Shown piece by piece: positions 1 through 15,340 of a stretch of 64,000 nucleotides of DNA. Location: NCBI RefSeq assembly GCF_018320785.1, contig NC_054872.1:39296551-39360550 (forward strand), read 5' to 3'. Below the pieces are notes generated by a model. That model was not told the DNA's origin. It worked only from the letters and a program-made list of their open reading frames with translations, and ran no database searches. The translations under genes and the position numbers were made by a program. The DNA is from Cheilinus undulatus (Eukaryota > Chordata > Actinopteri > Labriformes > Labridae). Within the stretch, counting starts at the first letter, position 1; every line of letters begins with the position of its first letter.

Positions 1-272
1 AGTGCAGTTCTCAGATCAGAGATGGTTGTGACAAGAGAGACAGGAAGGCCTTCAGCTCAAGTTGACTGCCTTTACTAGCTTGCAGGTATCACTCCATTTA
101 ATGACAACAGATAAGCCTACATATGATGCCTAGAACTTTTTTGTTGCAGAGGTATCAAAACAGTTATCTATATTATTTGTTTTTTTTATTAGTATCATAT
201 CAAAGTTTTAAATTCTGGTATAAGGATTCCTCTTTATCATTTGAAGCTAATTTTTTCTCCCTTCTTCCTCAG

Positions 273-3618
<3,346 letters not shown>

Positions 3619-6600
3619 GCTCCACCAACCCTCCCCCCTAATCATTGCCACCTTTTACACACACAGACGTAACCGTACACGCCTGGCTTGCCAGTCAAGG
3701 AGTCCTCATATGTGCAAGTCCCGCCCCCCCACACACACTGAGTCAATCCGGACCTGACACTGTGCAGAGGAGAGCAGGGAGGAGGGAGGGGAGGAGGCAC
3801 CCCCACACTGGACTGAGGATGCAAAAGCTGCTTTAAAAACAAACAAACAAGAGAGAAACTCAGCACTATTATGCAATATTAAACCAGCCAACTAGTTTGT
3901 TTCCTCCCTCATCAGGCCCCCTTTTTTGTTGCCCCTTCTTTCTGTCTCTTCTTCCCTGTTTGTCTCCTTTACTTGTGGCCTGTGGGTTTTTAATTTTCCC
4001 TCCTCTTTTGGCTCAGTCTCTCTCGCAGTCTACTAATCTGCTGCTTTGCCATCTACAGTACCTCAAGTCAGTTAGAGCAGCAGCACTTTTACATTCTGCC
4101 AGTTTTACTGTCGTTCGTTGTCGAATCTCCCCGGTTTAAGAGATGAGGGAGCAGAGAAGGAAGAGTCTGAAGGTGTGGAGTGGTGGATTAATTTTCGATT
4201 TAATTCCATCAGATTAGTCCTCCCAGCTGCCACTTTTATTCCCCTTTTCTTCTTATTTCTGCTTGTGTCTGTTTTTAGTCTATGAAATCACCAGTTTGTT
4301 TTGAGCACACTGCCACCTGTTGGCGACGAGGTATGAATACCCCCTTAAAGCCACAAGAGTTGTTTTCCAATCACTTTTCTGTCTCATTTAAACAGAGGCA
4401 ATCAACAGTGGCTGATATATCAATTACTCTACAGTATGTTTTCCTTTTTAAGTATAACACTGTTATTTAATTCTCTTTTAATTTCTTTTACATTATGTGA
4501 AACATTTTATGACTTTTTAAATCATTTATAAGCTTATGTTTTTATTGTTCTTATAGTCAGCCTGCTTTAATTCCCCTTTAGTGCTTTATCTCACATTTCC
4601 CTCTCTTGAGTTCGAGACGGTGAGTAAACCGAGATCACGTCGATGGTTTCCTCTTGTGCAATAATCAGAAGGGACGAGGACTGTAGGGGACTATGAAAGA
4701 AAAGCTTCACATTTCATTAGAAAGTCCTCAAACAGAGAGAAGTTTGAGCACTTTCAGACAGATGATTGATCAGCATGTTTTATGAGTTTGTCCTTGCTGC
4801 TGGGCAAAAAATAATGGTGCAGTTTTCATGTTTTACTTGAATTGAAGGATGTTATGCACCTCTGTGGTTTGAGGAAACTTTTATTAACAGCGGAGGGTAA
4901 TTTCAGAGTTTGATAATGAGGCCGATTTTCCTGATTCCTGAGAATAACAAAGCTCAGCTGACTGCAGCAAAGCGGAGAATAAAGGCCATAAAGAGGAAGT
5001 ATTCAAGTGCCTGGTGGAGGAAAAGTGTTCCTAGGAATTATATTTAAGCGGGATAAAATAATCGAGCAGCATATTCCAATAAATAGACAGCATACGATGG
5101 TTAAAAGCATGAAAGTTCACCCGATGCCTCTTATTCCTCTCAACAACCGTCTACTGACTTTTATACACATCTCATTCAATCATCCTGAAATCGATATATA
5201 TTTCTTGTGTTTGCCTATACAGCAGTGTTAGCTGTGTTAGTGGCTTTTTGCAGTTTATGTCTAATCTTCACCAGACATGGATCCAGCTGCTAGTGTATTT
5301 CTAAAAGGACATGTTCATGGGTAACGGAGTCAGCCTTGAATCTTTAAATAATCCAGAAGAAATCACCAGTTAAGGTGTATTCCAGCCCGTGTAAATAGCG
5401 GAGTTGGCTTCAGAACAAAGCTGAGGAGTGACTGATATCTGATAAAATGAAACATGATGGAGTATTGTCATAACTTAGCTCCTCTGTGCTGCTGAAGATC
5501 GTCTGGGGATGTTTTTTTTCAAAGTTATCTGCACTAAAAGAAGCTGTGTTTGGGGTCTGAACACAGGCGTGGTGCTACTCTGTCTGAAGCTGAACCTTTA
5601 TGTGAGACTCCGGATGCGCAGGCGGGAAAAATCAAAGACATAACCTCACTTAAAGACGGAAAAGGTGCTGTGGTCGGTTGGGGGCGCTTTAGATTTTGCT
5701 CGGCAGTCATGTATGATCGGTACAAATGTAGAGACATAGAGACGGTCCTGCATCCGCTGTTGCATTCGACTGCCTTTCCTTGGCCAGTGGGTTTGAGCCT
5801 TCGTGATTTCACTAGTGTCTGAAAGCCTTTTTAAAAAAGCCAGATTGAAAGTATATTTGTACATTTTAAATTATGTAATGCACACCACTTATTTTTGCTA
5901 ACAGAATAAAAAAGTAGTCTAAAAATGATTAATCTTAGTAAAATATGTATCCTGATAAGTAAAAAAGATATAATAACAAAGTTTTATTATCGCAATAGAC
6001 TGTTGACTTGTTCCTGTGTCACTATCGTGTATGTGTGAACAGTGGTGGGGTTGTTGTGTTTGGACTGTCAAACTGTTATTGATCGGGATGTGGACTTAAA
6101 CCGCCTCGTGCTTTGATGTTTGGGTAAAAAACTGCAAGAATTACAATGCTTACTACTCTCCTTTTATATGGTAGATGTTCTTATTTTGGAGGTTTGTTGT
6201 AATGGAGAGAAAATACTCCAGGAGGCTTTTGTATTAAGAAATTACAGCCCTTGTGGCGACAATAGAAGAAGAATTGTTGGTGTATTGAGCTTCTACTCTT
6301 GAATGTTTTCTTCAAATGGTGCTGATGCCTGCCCACGACTGAAAAGAAACGGGCAAGTGGGGTTTGAAAGTGTTGTCAATTCACCTGTGAGGACACGTGT
6401 GGTCAAACAATGTCTGAACAAGAGCTAGTAGTTCTCCATTCCTTTCCTTTTGTGTTAAATCCTCGGGGGGATTTAGGCCGGATTGCAGCCTGTGCTGCTT
6501 TCCTCACACTTGGAGTCACTTCATGTGCTCGCAAAACACAAAGAGTCAGCCTCCTGGTAAATCTGCGCTGTGACAAAGCCTGTAATCTCATTGTTGCTCT

Positions 6601-7123
6601 CTTTTTCCACTTTTGCTCCCGTACATTTACTCCCAATGTGCCAGAGGAGTACATTCCACAGGCGTACAATCCCATCCGATCCCCCCCTGCTGGGAGGTGA
6701 AAGGCAGACTGAAGCTGAAGGACATAGGGCTGTCAAGACACCAGAGTTTTAAATGACAATGATTGGACTCTGGAAAAAATCAATCTTAGACATCCAATTC
6801 TGGATCATTTCTTATTTTAGTCTTTAAATACTGCAGGAAAGCTCTTGCACAATGTGGAAATTGCACAAATATTCTGATGCTCACAATTTGAGCAGTTTGC
6901 TTCTTCAGCGTTTAGTTAAAAATCAGACTGAAGATCTGACTTTTATTAAATCTCTGGTACTTTTCAATACTGTCGATCATTAAAATAGCAGAGAATGTAT
7001 TGTTTTAAATCACATGGTACCAAAAAAGATAAAAATGTCCGACTTTTTGACAACCCTGGAAGGATAATAGTTCAGTTCATTAAGATGTAGTCGATCCTGT
7101 TCATTCAAATACGTGTGATTTAA

Positions 7124-7780
7124 AGCCCCTGTAAAGTGAATTCCAAACTTTGTGTCTTAACTCACATGAAATGTTGGAATACAGTTGCTGTAAGGTGAAA
7201 ACACAGATCTATGTGGGACTGAATTTTTTATTTAGACCATCAGAAAGTTGTTCACCTCTTTCCTGGCTTAGTTTTATTTGAGCAAGGCAAATATAGGAGC
7301 CCATGAACACACCAGTCTTGAAGGGGAATTACCCTGCCCCCCTAACACTACAATAATTAAACACCTCTGAGCAGTCCATCTCAGTAGTCTGTTGTTAGCT
7401 GATGTCACTGTCTTTGCCAGTGGCCTATGGGTCATTAAAAATATCGTTACTGAGAGGTTTGTGCCAGATAACAGAAAATTTTTAAATCTGTCTCTGCTCT
7501 GGCACAGAGCAAGGCAGCTGCGCACTAATCAGAAGTATTTTCTAAAATGTTAGAAAATTGTGTTTCTTTTGAGTGGGCATGACTTCAGTTCATTCAACAG
7601 ACACACCCACAAAATCCTAGAGCAGTTTTTACTGCCTCATTTTTCATGATTTTGAAGCCTGGTTTTATAAACTTAGAAATGTTTTTCATAACTCAAATTT
7701 GGCCTGGTGGTGTATAACACAGTGGCCTGTCATACAGCAAACCTAGAAAGACAATTTGTTTTTATCACTTTACAGGGACT
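7124..7780. mobile_element. MITE flanked by TTAA (piggyBac-like, non-autonomous)
   Basis: The left end AGCCCCTGTAAAGTGA and the reverse complement of the right end AGTCCCTGTAAAGTGA match at 15 of 16 positions. Each is flanked by TTAA (7120-7123 and 7781-7784), the piggyBac target duplication. The 657-bp interior has no transposase. A TA-duplicating family would be the alternative reading. Confidence 0.7.
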
Positions 7781-9070
7781 TTAAGAAGGAATCAAAGCTG
7801 ATAGATGATAATTTTTGTGGCCGGCTGTGTTGAAAGTCTGATTGTAAGAGTTCAAATCAAGGTAAAGCTTGCTCTCTCTGCTGTCTGTGATGGTTGTTAG
7901 GTATGTTCATGAACTACACTCTCTAGGGCACTTGAACACATGTTTACATAGCAGATGTGTTTGCCTCACGTACAGCTGAAATGTCATCAGCTCTGCTTCG
8001 CAAATATTAGCTTGTAGTGAAGTGACCTAACATGAGAAAGACCATTCAGGGCCTGTGGAAGTGAATGCTTGAAGGGACGACGTAATTTAAAGAGTTTATT
8101 TCCCCCCTCATTGGACATCTTTGCTGCACAGTGAGGGAATAGATTAGTTTGTTCTTCCGATTCTATTAAAGTGACTTGTCAGGACACACAAAGCTCGCAG
8201 CTAGTCGAGGCTTTTGCTCTCAGTTAGGATCCCCAAAGGTGTTGACAAGTCTTTTTAACAGAAGCTGGAAAAACAAACATTTTATCCACAAAGTGACAGA
8301 GTCTGGTGAAGAAAAATGGCCAAATTACCTTTGAAAGGTCAGTGTCTCGATTCCTGTCAAGTTTAAGTGTATTTCATTTTGAGTAATGATCAATAAATCT
8401 CGGATTTTTGTTGCAGTGGAAGGTAGCAAAGGGGTGAGAAAAAGTCCACAGAAAGTGCCTTTCCTCTTGATGGTGCTGTAAACTGAAAGACAAAATGTAA
8501 AATCAGACTCCTTTTCAAGAACACATAGCAGTGCAGGAACGGCTGCATTCACTCTTTGTTTTTTTAGAGACGCCAATATGAGCTTGTGTTCCATTGTTTT
8601 AGATATAAAGTCGACATAGAAATAGATAAAAAGCCAAGTATATGGTTGTGGTTGAGCTTTCGCTTCCTAGTGCATTTAGTGTCTTGGACCAATGGTGTCG
8701 TTGGTACAGTGAATGTGCGATAGGTTGGATGGTTTTTGGGGTTCGTTGGGGTTGTTTTAAGGTGGCACTTGTGTGGTTTGACACGGCCCAGTCCACGAAT
8801 GACAAACATAGCACAGCACTTTAGAGACTGCCACTCTCATCCTGACACATCGCTAAGAGGTTTCCCCCTCCAGTCCCTGTTCTCCCTCTTCCCCTTGAAG
8901 CAGGAGGAGAGGATCCAAACTGAGGAGTTGAAGGGGCGTGTGCTACCAAACAATAGCAGTCGGTCATTAAAAGGGTGCCTCAATGCTCTTGTGATTTTGT
9001 TGGCAGCTTGATTGCCTTCGGGCGGGGGATTCCCTCCTGGAAACTCTGCTGGACATTTTAATTTTTCAGC

Positions 9071-9524
9071 TAGGGCTGGGTGTCAAACAGAATGTTTTGA
9101 TTAAAATTGGAAGCAGTAGTGACTTTAAAACACCTAGATGTTTTTACAGAAGTGGATTCTGGCAGTTTGATATCAAGATTTTCTTCTTGAAGGGCTTTTA
9201 AGAATAAAGATCTCCAAAATGTGGCATGTGGTTTTCAAGTACACAGATCAATGCATCACACTAGCTCAGTAATGCACCCTAAAACAATGAAGTTCATCAT
9301 GTGGCAAAATCAGTGCAGTGCTATTGAAGATTCTAATGCGAACCATTGCCAGCAAAATGTAATAAATCAGTGTTTTCCAATTAAAAGTTATGATATTCGT
9401 TAATTGCATTGGTGTAGTAGGGGACAGGTTAATGCTTAGGTCTAGTTTTAGGAATGGATAACAGGAAATCAGGATGGAACAAGCAGAAATAGGTATTTAA
9501 AATGTTCAATGATGCCCAGCCCTA
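9071..9524. mobile_element. Small inverted-repeat element with TAGGGCTGGG termini
   Basis: It begins TAGGGCTGGGTGTCA and ends TGATGCCCAGCCCTA, near-perfect inverted termini of about 15 bp that bound 454 bp with no coding capacity. The ends resemble those of the nested element at 63033-63681. Flanking 8-bp duplication is not clean (TTTTCAGC against GTAGCAGC), so the hAT assignment is tentative. Confidence 0.6.
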
Positions 9525-11050
9525 GTAGCAGCAGCCCCTGGCGTTCTCATCTTAGCCCCCCGCCGTGTGTCTTGGCCCTGATGGAGAGAACGTGTGCCCA
9601 GCAGTCCTGAGCCAGGAGGGTGTGGACTGATAGATTTTTAGGGTGGTCTGTAGGTCAGTGGGAACCTTTTCAGTCCGGGGGATGAAATGTTTCTATTACA
9701 AGAGATCTCTAAAAACACTGCACCTCACTTACCTTGGTATGCTGCATATGTTATACTACATGAAAGAAAAAAACTGCAAACTGCTTTTAATATGACATAT
9801 AATGCTTGAGTAATGCCTGATTGCGATATTCTTATACAGTAACTATTTTAGAGTTAAATAAGTATAACTGTAAAAAAATATTCTGTTTTTGTCTTAACAC
9901 TTATCCGATTTTGACGAGTTGTTCTTGAGCCGAATTTTGTTTTGTTGTCTATTTAAATGTGTCGTTTCTTTGAAATTTATATATGAAATATATATGTGCG
10001 GAATATTTTATGGTGTATTTATTGAGAGTGCGTTCAAGCGGCTGGAGTCTCCGCATCATATTGCAGCATGGCGGGGGTGGAGCCTGGAGTAAAACGAGGC
10101 CTTTAGCCCCTCTCCCTCCATGTTGACGCCTTATTCTCTTAGACACGCAAGCACAACAATATGGAGGGGGGTGTGAGGTGGAGGGAAAGGATGAGGGTGA
10201 TTTGACCTCCTGATTCGGAGCTGTGGATCACATCTCAGGTCTAATCTCCCTCTTTCTTCCTTTATATTCTTTCTACCCTCCACTTTTCTTTTTTTTACCA
10301 ACTTTAGAAGGCCAAACGCTAACCCCCACATGTTGCAGCTCATCTCTGACGAAGGGAACCATTTCTGAACCACACTGACTTAAGTGGCGAATAGCTGATT
10401 TTTTTTTAAATTTCTCATCCCATGCTGCTAATTGGTACGTTAGCCATGTCAATCCCCCAAGCCAGTAGAGGAAAAGCAAAAAAGAAAAAATCAGCGAGGG
10501 AAGGAAGGAGAGATGTTCAAAAAGGCAGAATTCTTTAGATACTGGTGAAAATGTTTGCCCAAATGTTGCTTCTTCTTTCCTCTTAATTTTATTTCTTGTG
10601 CCAGAACATTTGACTACAGCAAACAGGTCTGATTCCACAAAAATAAACACATGCCTCAGCCTTAAGTGCGTTCTTAGGTATTCGTCAGATTTCTATGTGA
10701 CTTTGTGATGCCTGTGTTAGGCAGCCTACCAAGAAAACAAGCCTACGAACATACTGGTATCTTCATCTCTACTCATTTCTCATAATAACCACTAGCATTG
10801 CTACAGGATTTTTAATGTACGAACAAGTGTAAGCTTTCGATGAGTTACTCTGTGCTGTTTGTACTGATGTCAGAACAGAAACCAGGCCTGGGTCAAACGA
10901 CATTAGGGAACAATTCTTGGATTTTCAAAAATATTGGCAATCCAAAAAGAAATGATAAAATGATAAAAAGTCTTGATCATGCCATAAAACTTGCTGGTAA
11001 TTGTCCTTTTGTGAAGGCCCCGATGGGACATGGCAGGACAACTCATAGAC

Positions 11051-11218
11051 CAATGGTTTTTAACCTTTTTTTTTTTTTTTTTTTTTTTTTTTTGCCTAAA
11101 GCAAACCTAAGATCACGCCAAAATCTCAAGGCATACCATATCTATATCCACACAAAATTGCCTCTTTCAAACATGTAACAGTAACTTAAGTTGCACACCA
11201 GTGTGCCATTTGAGAACC
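11051..11218. mobile_element. Short hAT-like MITE with 10-bp target duplication
   Basis: ACTCATAGAC occurs at 11041-11050 and again at 11219-11228. Between them lies a 168-bp segment whose ends resemble the fish repeat that starts GGTTTTTAACC and ends TTTGAGAACC. It carries a poly-T run of about 27 bases and the phrase ATCACGCCAAAATCTCAAGG. It is non-coding. Confidence 0.65.
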
Positions 11219-12331
11219 ACTCATAGACTGTATAAGACATGGACATCGCCTCATTGGTTTTTAAAGGTGTATTTAGAAGCCAAATGATGACAGTCGTCAT
11301 ATTGGAAATGGTATCTTAACCTAACAATGTGTCAGTCTAGTGACAGACAGTGGTGGAGCTAAGGTGGGCCTTAAACCACCTGGTAAACAGCTACAACACA
11401 CCAACCTGTGAATCAGCTTAGCTGCACCCCCAATCATGCAAATTTAAAAAAGATTTTTAGGATTAGCACAAATCAAAACCAGTGACTTCTAACAAATTCA
11501 CCCGTTATGGTGTAAACAAACAAAAATTGAGCTATACAAGCCAAATTTGTTTGCTGTACAAAGCTTTAAACAAGTGTTTTTCTGTTCATTTATAGCAAAT
11601 CCAAAAGCAGTGATTATAGGTGCAGTTTGACCCGGGCCTGACAGGAGACACAAAGTTTGTCAAAGTGCTGGATTACAGAGACCTGTGCCTGTATAATGAA
11701 CCAAGAATGACTTGTGTTGTGATGAATCTGTTTCTTTTTTTTTTTTGGACTGTTTTCATTGGTTGTCCCTCAGCCAATCAGAGGATCAGAGACATGGAGC
11801 TTTTGGGTGTTTTCCCTCCTGTTCTAGAGTGAAACTAAAAGGCCCTCTGTGCTTAAATCAATGTTTACTGTAATGTTTACTCCCATGGTTATCAGATGTT
11901 TAACCTGTTGTCATCCCATTATCATTCCAATAATGACTTTGAACCAAATATTGCACAAGAGATTAGGCTCCTGACGCCATGTTTCCCTTGCATACAGATG
12001 ACAGATACTCGGCCGTGGCCAAGGATTTAACACAGTATGTGTGCGCGCTGATTGTCATACTTTATTTCCATGTAGCATCTTGTGTCAAGTTTGATTTTAA
12101 AGACCCTGGGCTCTGAAACCTCTTAGTGAGGCACCAGCAAACAGATGAACAGTGAACTTTCTCCACCAGATGATCCATGTCTCAGTTTCTCTGTGTGCGC
12201 TGCAAAGCCTCTGTTGTACCAACAGCTCTATTCCTCTCTGTTTGAATGTCTCTTTCTTTTGTAACTCTCATATGTTGGCCTTTTAGTGTTGCTTTGCTTC
12301 AGTTTGAAGTGTATCTTTGACTAATACTTGC

Positions 12332-12337
12332 AATAAA
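12332..12337 (+). terminator. Polyadenylation signal AATAAA, candidate end of ago3
   Basis: AATAAA in GCAATAAAATGCTTTGC is followed within 40 bp by T/GT-rich sequence (CTTGTCTCTGTTTGA, TTGTTTTGTGTG), the usual cleavage context. It is the best such site downstream of ago3 on the plus strand. Its assignment to ago3 is inferred from order and strand. Confidence 0.5.
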
Positions 12338-12461
12338 ATGCTTTGCTTTATCTTGCTTGTCTCTGTTTGATAAATTGTTTTGTGTGAATGAAGCATAGCC
12401 TATATTAAAAAAAAAAAACCAAAGCAACTTAACCAAAATGTTGTTTTTTTTCTGCAGTTTA

Positions 12462-14078
12462 TACAACATATCAGATGTTGAAACTGAGACATTTTACTAT
12501 TCAATGGCAAATGTTTGCTCATTTTGAATTTGATGGCAGCAACACAACCCCACAAAAAGGGACAGGGCAACAAAAGCCTGGAAAAGTAAGTTGTACTAAT
12601 GAAAAACAGCTGGAGGACAGTTTTTCAACTATTTAGGGTAATTTGCAACAGGTCAGTAACATGACTGGCTATAAAAGGAGCATTTTAGAGTCTCTCAGAA
12701 GTAAAGATGGGCAGAGGTTCACCAATCTGTAAAAAACTGTCTCTAAAAATTGTAGAACAATTTCAGAAAATTGTTCCTAAACATACAACTGTGAAGACTT
12801 TGAGTATCCTATCATCTACATTACATTTTATTGTCAAAGAGTCAGAGAAGCTGGAGAAATCTCTGTGCAAGGGACAAGGCGAAAGGTCAATATTGCATGC
12901 TCGGGATATTTGGACCCTAAGGTGGCACTGCACATGAATGCAAGTTAAAGCTGTATCCTGCAAAGAAGAAGCCGTGCATGATCATGATCTCAAAACACAG
13001 CCGTCATCTCTGGGCCAAAGCTCATTTAATGGACTGAGGCAAAGTGGGAAACTGTTCTGTGGTCAGATGAATCCAAATTTGAAATCATTTTACGAAACCC
13101 ACAGTTCAAAAGCCTGCATCTCTGATAGTATAGGGTTGCATTCATGCCTATGACATAGGCAGCTTACACATCTGGAAAGGAACTATCAATGCTGAAAAGT
13201 ATATAGAGTTTTTATAGCAACATATTCTCCCACCAGACAACATCTCCTTCAGGGCAGGCCTTGCATATTTCAGCAAGACAATGCTAAACCACATACCACA
13301 TCCATCACAATGGCATGGCTTCACAGTAGAAGAGTCCTGGTGCTGAACTGGTCTGCCTGGAATCCAGACCTTTCATCAACAGAAAACATTTGGTTCGTTA
13401 TACCAGGAGAAGACCCAGGACTGTTGAGCAGCTAGAATCCTATAACAGACAAAAATGGGACAACATTCCTCTCCAAAAACTCCAGGAGCTGATCTCACTT
13501 CTCAAACACATACAGACTGTTGTTAAAAGAAGAGGGGACGCCATGCAATGGTACATGACCCCATGGGTGTAGCTAAGGATTTTGGGCCCCCCTTAACTGC
13601 TAGCCAAGCAACAAATGTTGCATTATTTTTTACAAATATCTGTGCATTCTATTGTATTCTATTGTATTTTCGAGCTGTAATTTCCACATTTATGAGCAAT
13701 ACTTCTACTATGGTTAAATTAAATTCACTTGCATTATTTTGCAGGAGTGGACTGCAACATTTGGAAATTTTGAAGGAAAGAGCAGGGGACCCTCAGTATT
13801 TTATTTTATTTTATTCTATTTGACACAAATACAGTCTGTTGACTGATTCATTTAGTCGCTTTTGATTCAATAATGACACATATTACTATGAAAAACAAAT
13901 AAAAACACACTTTTCATTGCAGGCCTCTCAGCCCCCCCCCCCCCCACTGTGGGCCTGGGTAATCAGTACCCTTTTCCCCCTGTGCTACACCCATGCATGG
14001 CCCTGTCCCTTTTCTTTTCTTTTTTTTTTTTTTTTTGAGATGTGTTGCTACCATCAAATTCAAAACGGTAAAATGTCT
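12462..14078 (+). mobile_element. Tc1/mariner-type element, decayed and split by another insertion
   Basis: The left terminus carries ACAACATATCAGATGTTG and AGACATTTTAC; the right end keeps only the inverse GTAAAATGTCT. The transposase start ATGGGCAGAGGTTCACC is at 12707. DDE signatures survive in broken frames: LWSDESKF near 13058, QQDNAKPH near 13270, and NPDL..ENIW near 13365. The reading frame has several stops, and the 3' part is interrupted by a 434-bp insertion at 13562-13995. It is not functional. Confidence 0.82.
13562..13995. mobile_element. hAT-like non-autonomous insertion nested in the Tc1 element
   Basis: The termini are perfect 12-bp inverted repeats, CATGGGTGTAGC and GCTACACCCATG. 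The flanks are CATGACCC (13554-13561) and CATGGCCC (13996-14003), a 7/8 match to an 8-bp target duplication. The interior contains TTTTATT repeats and a C run and has no transposase. The host Tc1 sequence resumes on both sides, which proves the order of insertion. Confidence 0.78.
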
Positions 14079-15340
14079 TGTAGATCAAACATTTATTTAG
14101 TACATTTCTACTGAGGTGCTAAAACATCAGAGAAGGTTGGTAATATTGTGATAGACTTCCACACAATCTAACTTATTATTGTGAACACTGGCACTGGCTG
14201 GAGTGTAGGCCGTTAACTTTACTGCATCCTCCATGTTTACAGACGGGACAATGGTAAGACTATTGGGTTGACTAACAGGTAAAGAAAATAAAATACTTTA
14301 AAAACATATTCCTGTACAAAATTGTGAAATATCTGCCAGGGAAATGTTTATTATTGTGTTTCTTCTAATTTATGTATACTCACAGGATTTGTATACAGTA
14401 TAATTAAAGTATGAAACGATGACTTTCTTCAAATTAATGACCCCTCATTATCAGTTCTCAGTTAACGAGGTACTAATGTGTCTGTTTCCTCTCTTTGAGA
14501 AAGTGTACCACTCAGATCAGAATAATGAAAGCATAATAACAAACGGTAAATATTCATCTCAGAGCAGAAACTCTTCCCATCATTAAAAACACAGAGATGG
14601 ATGCTCTGTAGACTGACACTCGACACTGATTAACTGTTACAAACAGCTCAGCCTCCCTGAACACCACTATATCCTACTGACAACACAAGAGTGTTAACGT
14701 ACTAACATCATTTAGATAAAGAGAGACACAGTTTAGTCAAACAGGCCTCCTCTGTGAGGGACTATACATGCTGCTGTAATGTCATTAGAGGACAGTTTAA
14801 ACACCAGGTTGTAGCCAGGCCCCGTGTAACTCATGATCAACATTTTACAACATGGATCATAAAAAAATACAGCTTCTGCCTTTTGCAGCTGGCAAATAAG
14901 TGAATCAAAGTTGTGTTTTTCAACCAGATATTTCCAAACACTGGCAGTCACAACAAGAAAGCTTAATGATGATTAGGTTGTACTCTACACATAAATCCAG
15001 AACAAAGCCATAAAACAAAACAAAACAAAACTTAATGAAGGATGGGGCTGTTTAAATCAAAGTGCTAGTTTGTCTAATTTGCATTCCATTCCCATGCTGA
15101 ATGCATAAAACCACACCTTCTATGTTTCTTTTTCCTTTGGTTTTAAGTCTCTATCCACTAAAACCTCTCTTTTTTCTTTTCTGGATTCTTAATCCGCTCT
15201 TCTACATTCTCCAACAGGAACCACCAGGAGTCATTTCATCTGTGTTTAAAGAGACGGACCCTGACCAAGAGTCCTCACCCTGCTGGGTCCGCCAACCTTA
15301 TCCTAACATCCAGCCCTGTCTCCTTCACTGAGCCACTTAC
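14079..15340. other. Unassigned intergenic sequence
   Basis: A+T-rich DNA. I see no gene, splice set or bounded transposon. A (CAAAA)n-like run lies near 15015-15030. Confidence 0.6.

Larger units (their letters stand above)
3619..12360 (+). other. Probable very long ago3 3' UTR, invaded by small transposons
   Basis: No host ORF, splice-junction set or promoter is convincing between the ago3 stop and about 12.36 kb. The first strong end-of-transcript signature is an AATAAA at 12332 followed by a T/GT-rich stretch. Long 3' UTRs are known for vertebrate AGO3, so I infer this is mostly 3' UTR (about 8.7 kb), with weaker AATAAA hexamers at about 4976, 5077 and 5905 as possible earlier sites. Inverted-repeat elements at 7124-7780, 9071-9524 and 11051-11218 lie inside it. 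An RNA map is needed to separate UTR from intergenic DNA. Confidence 0.4.
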
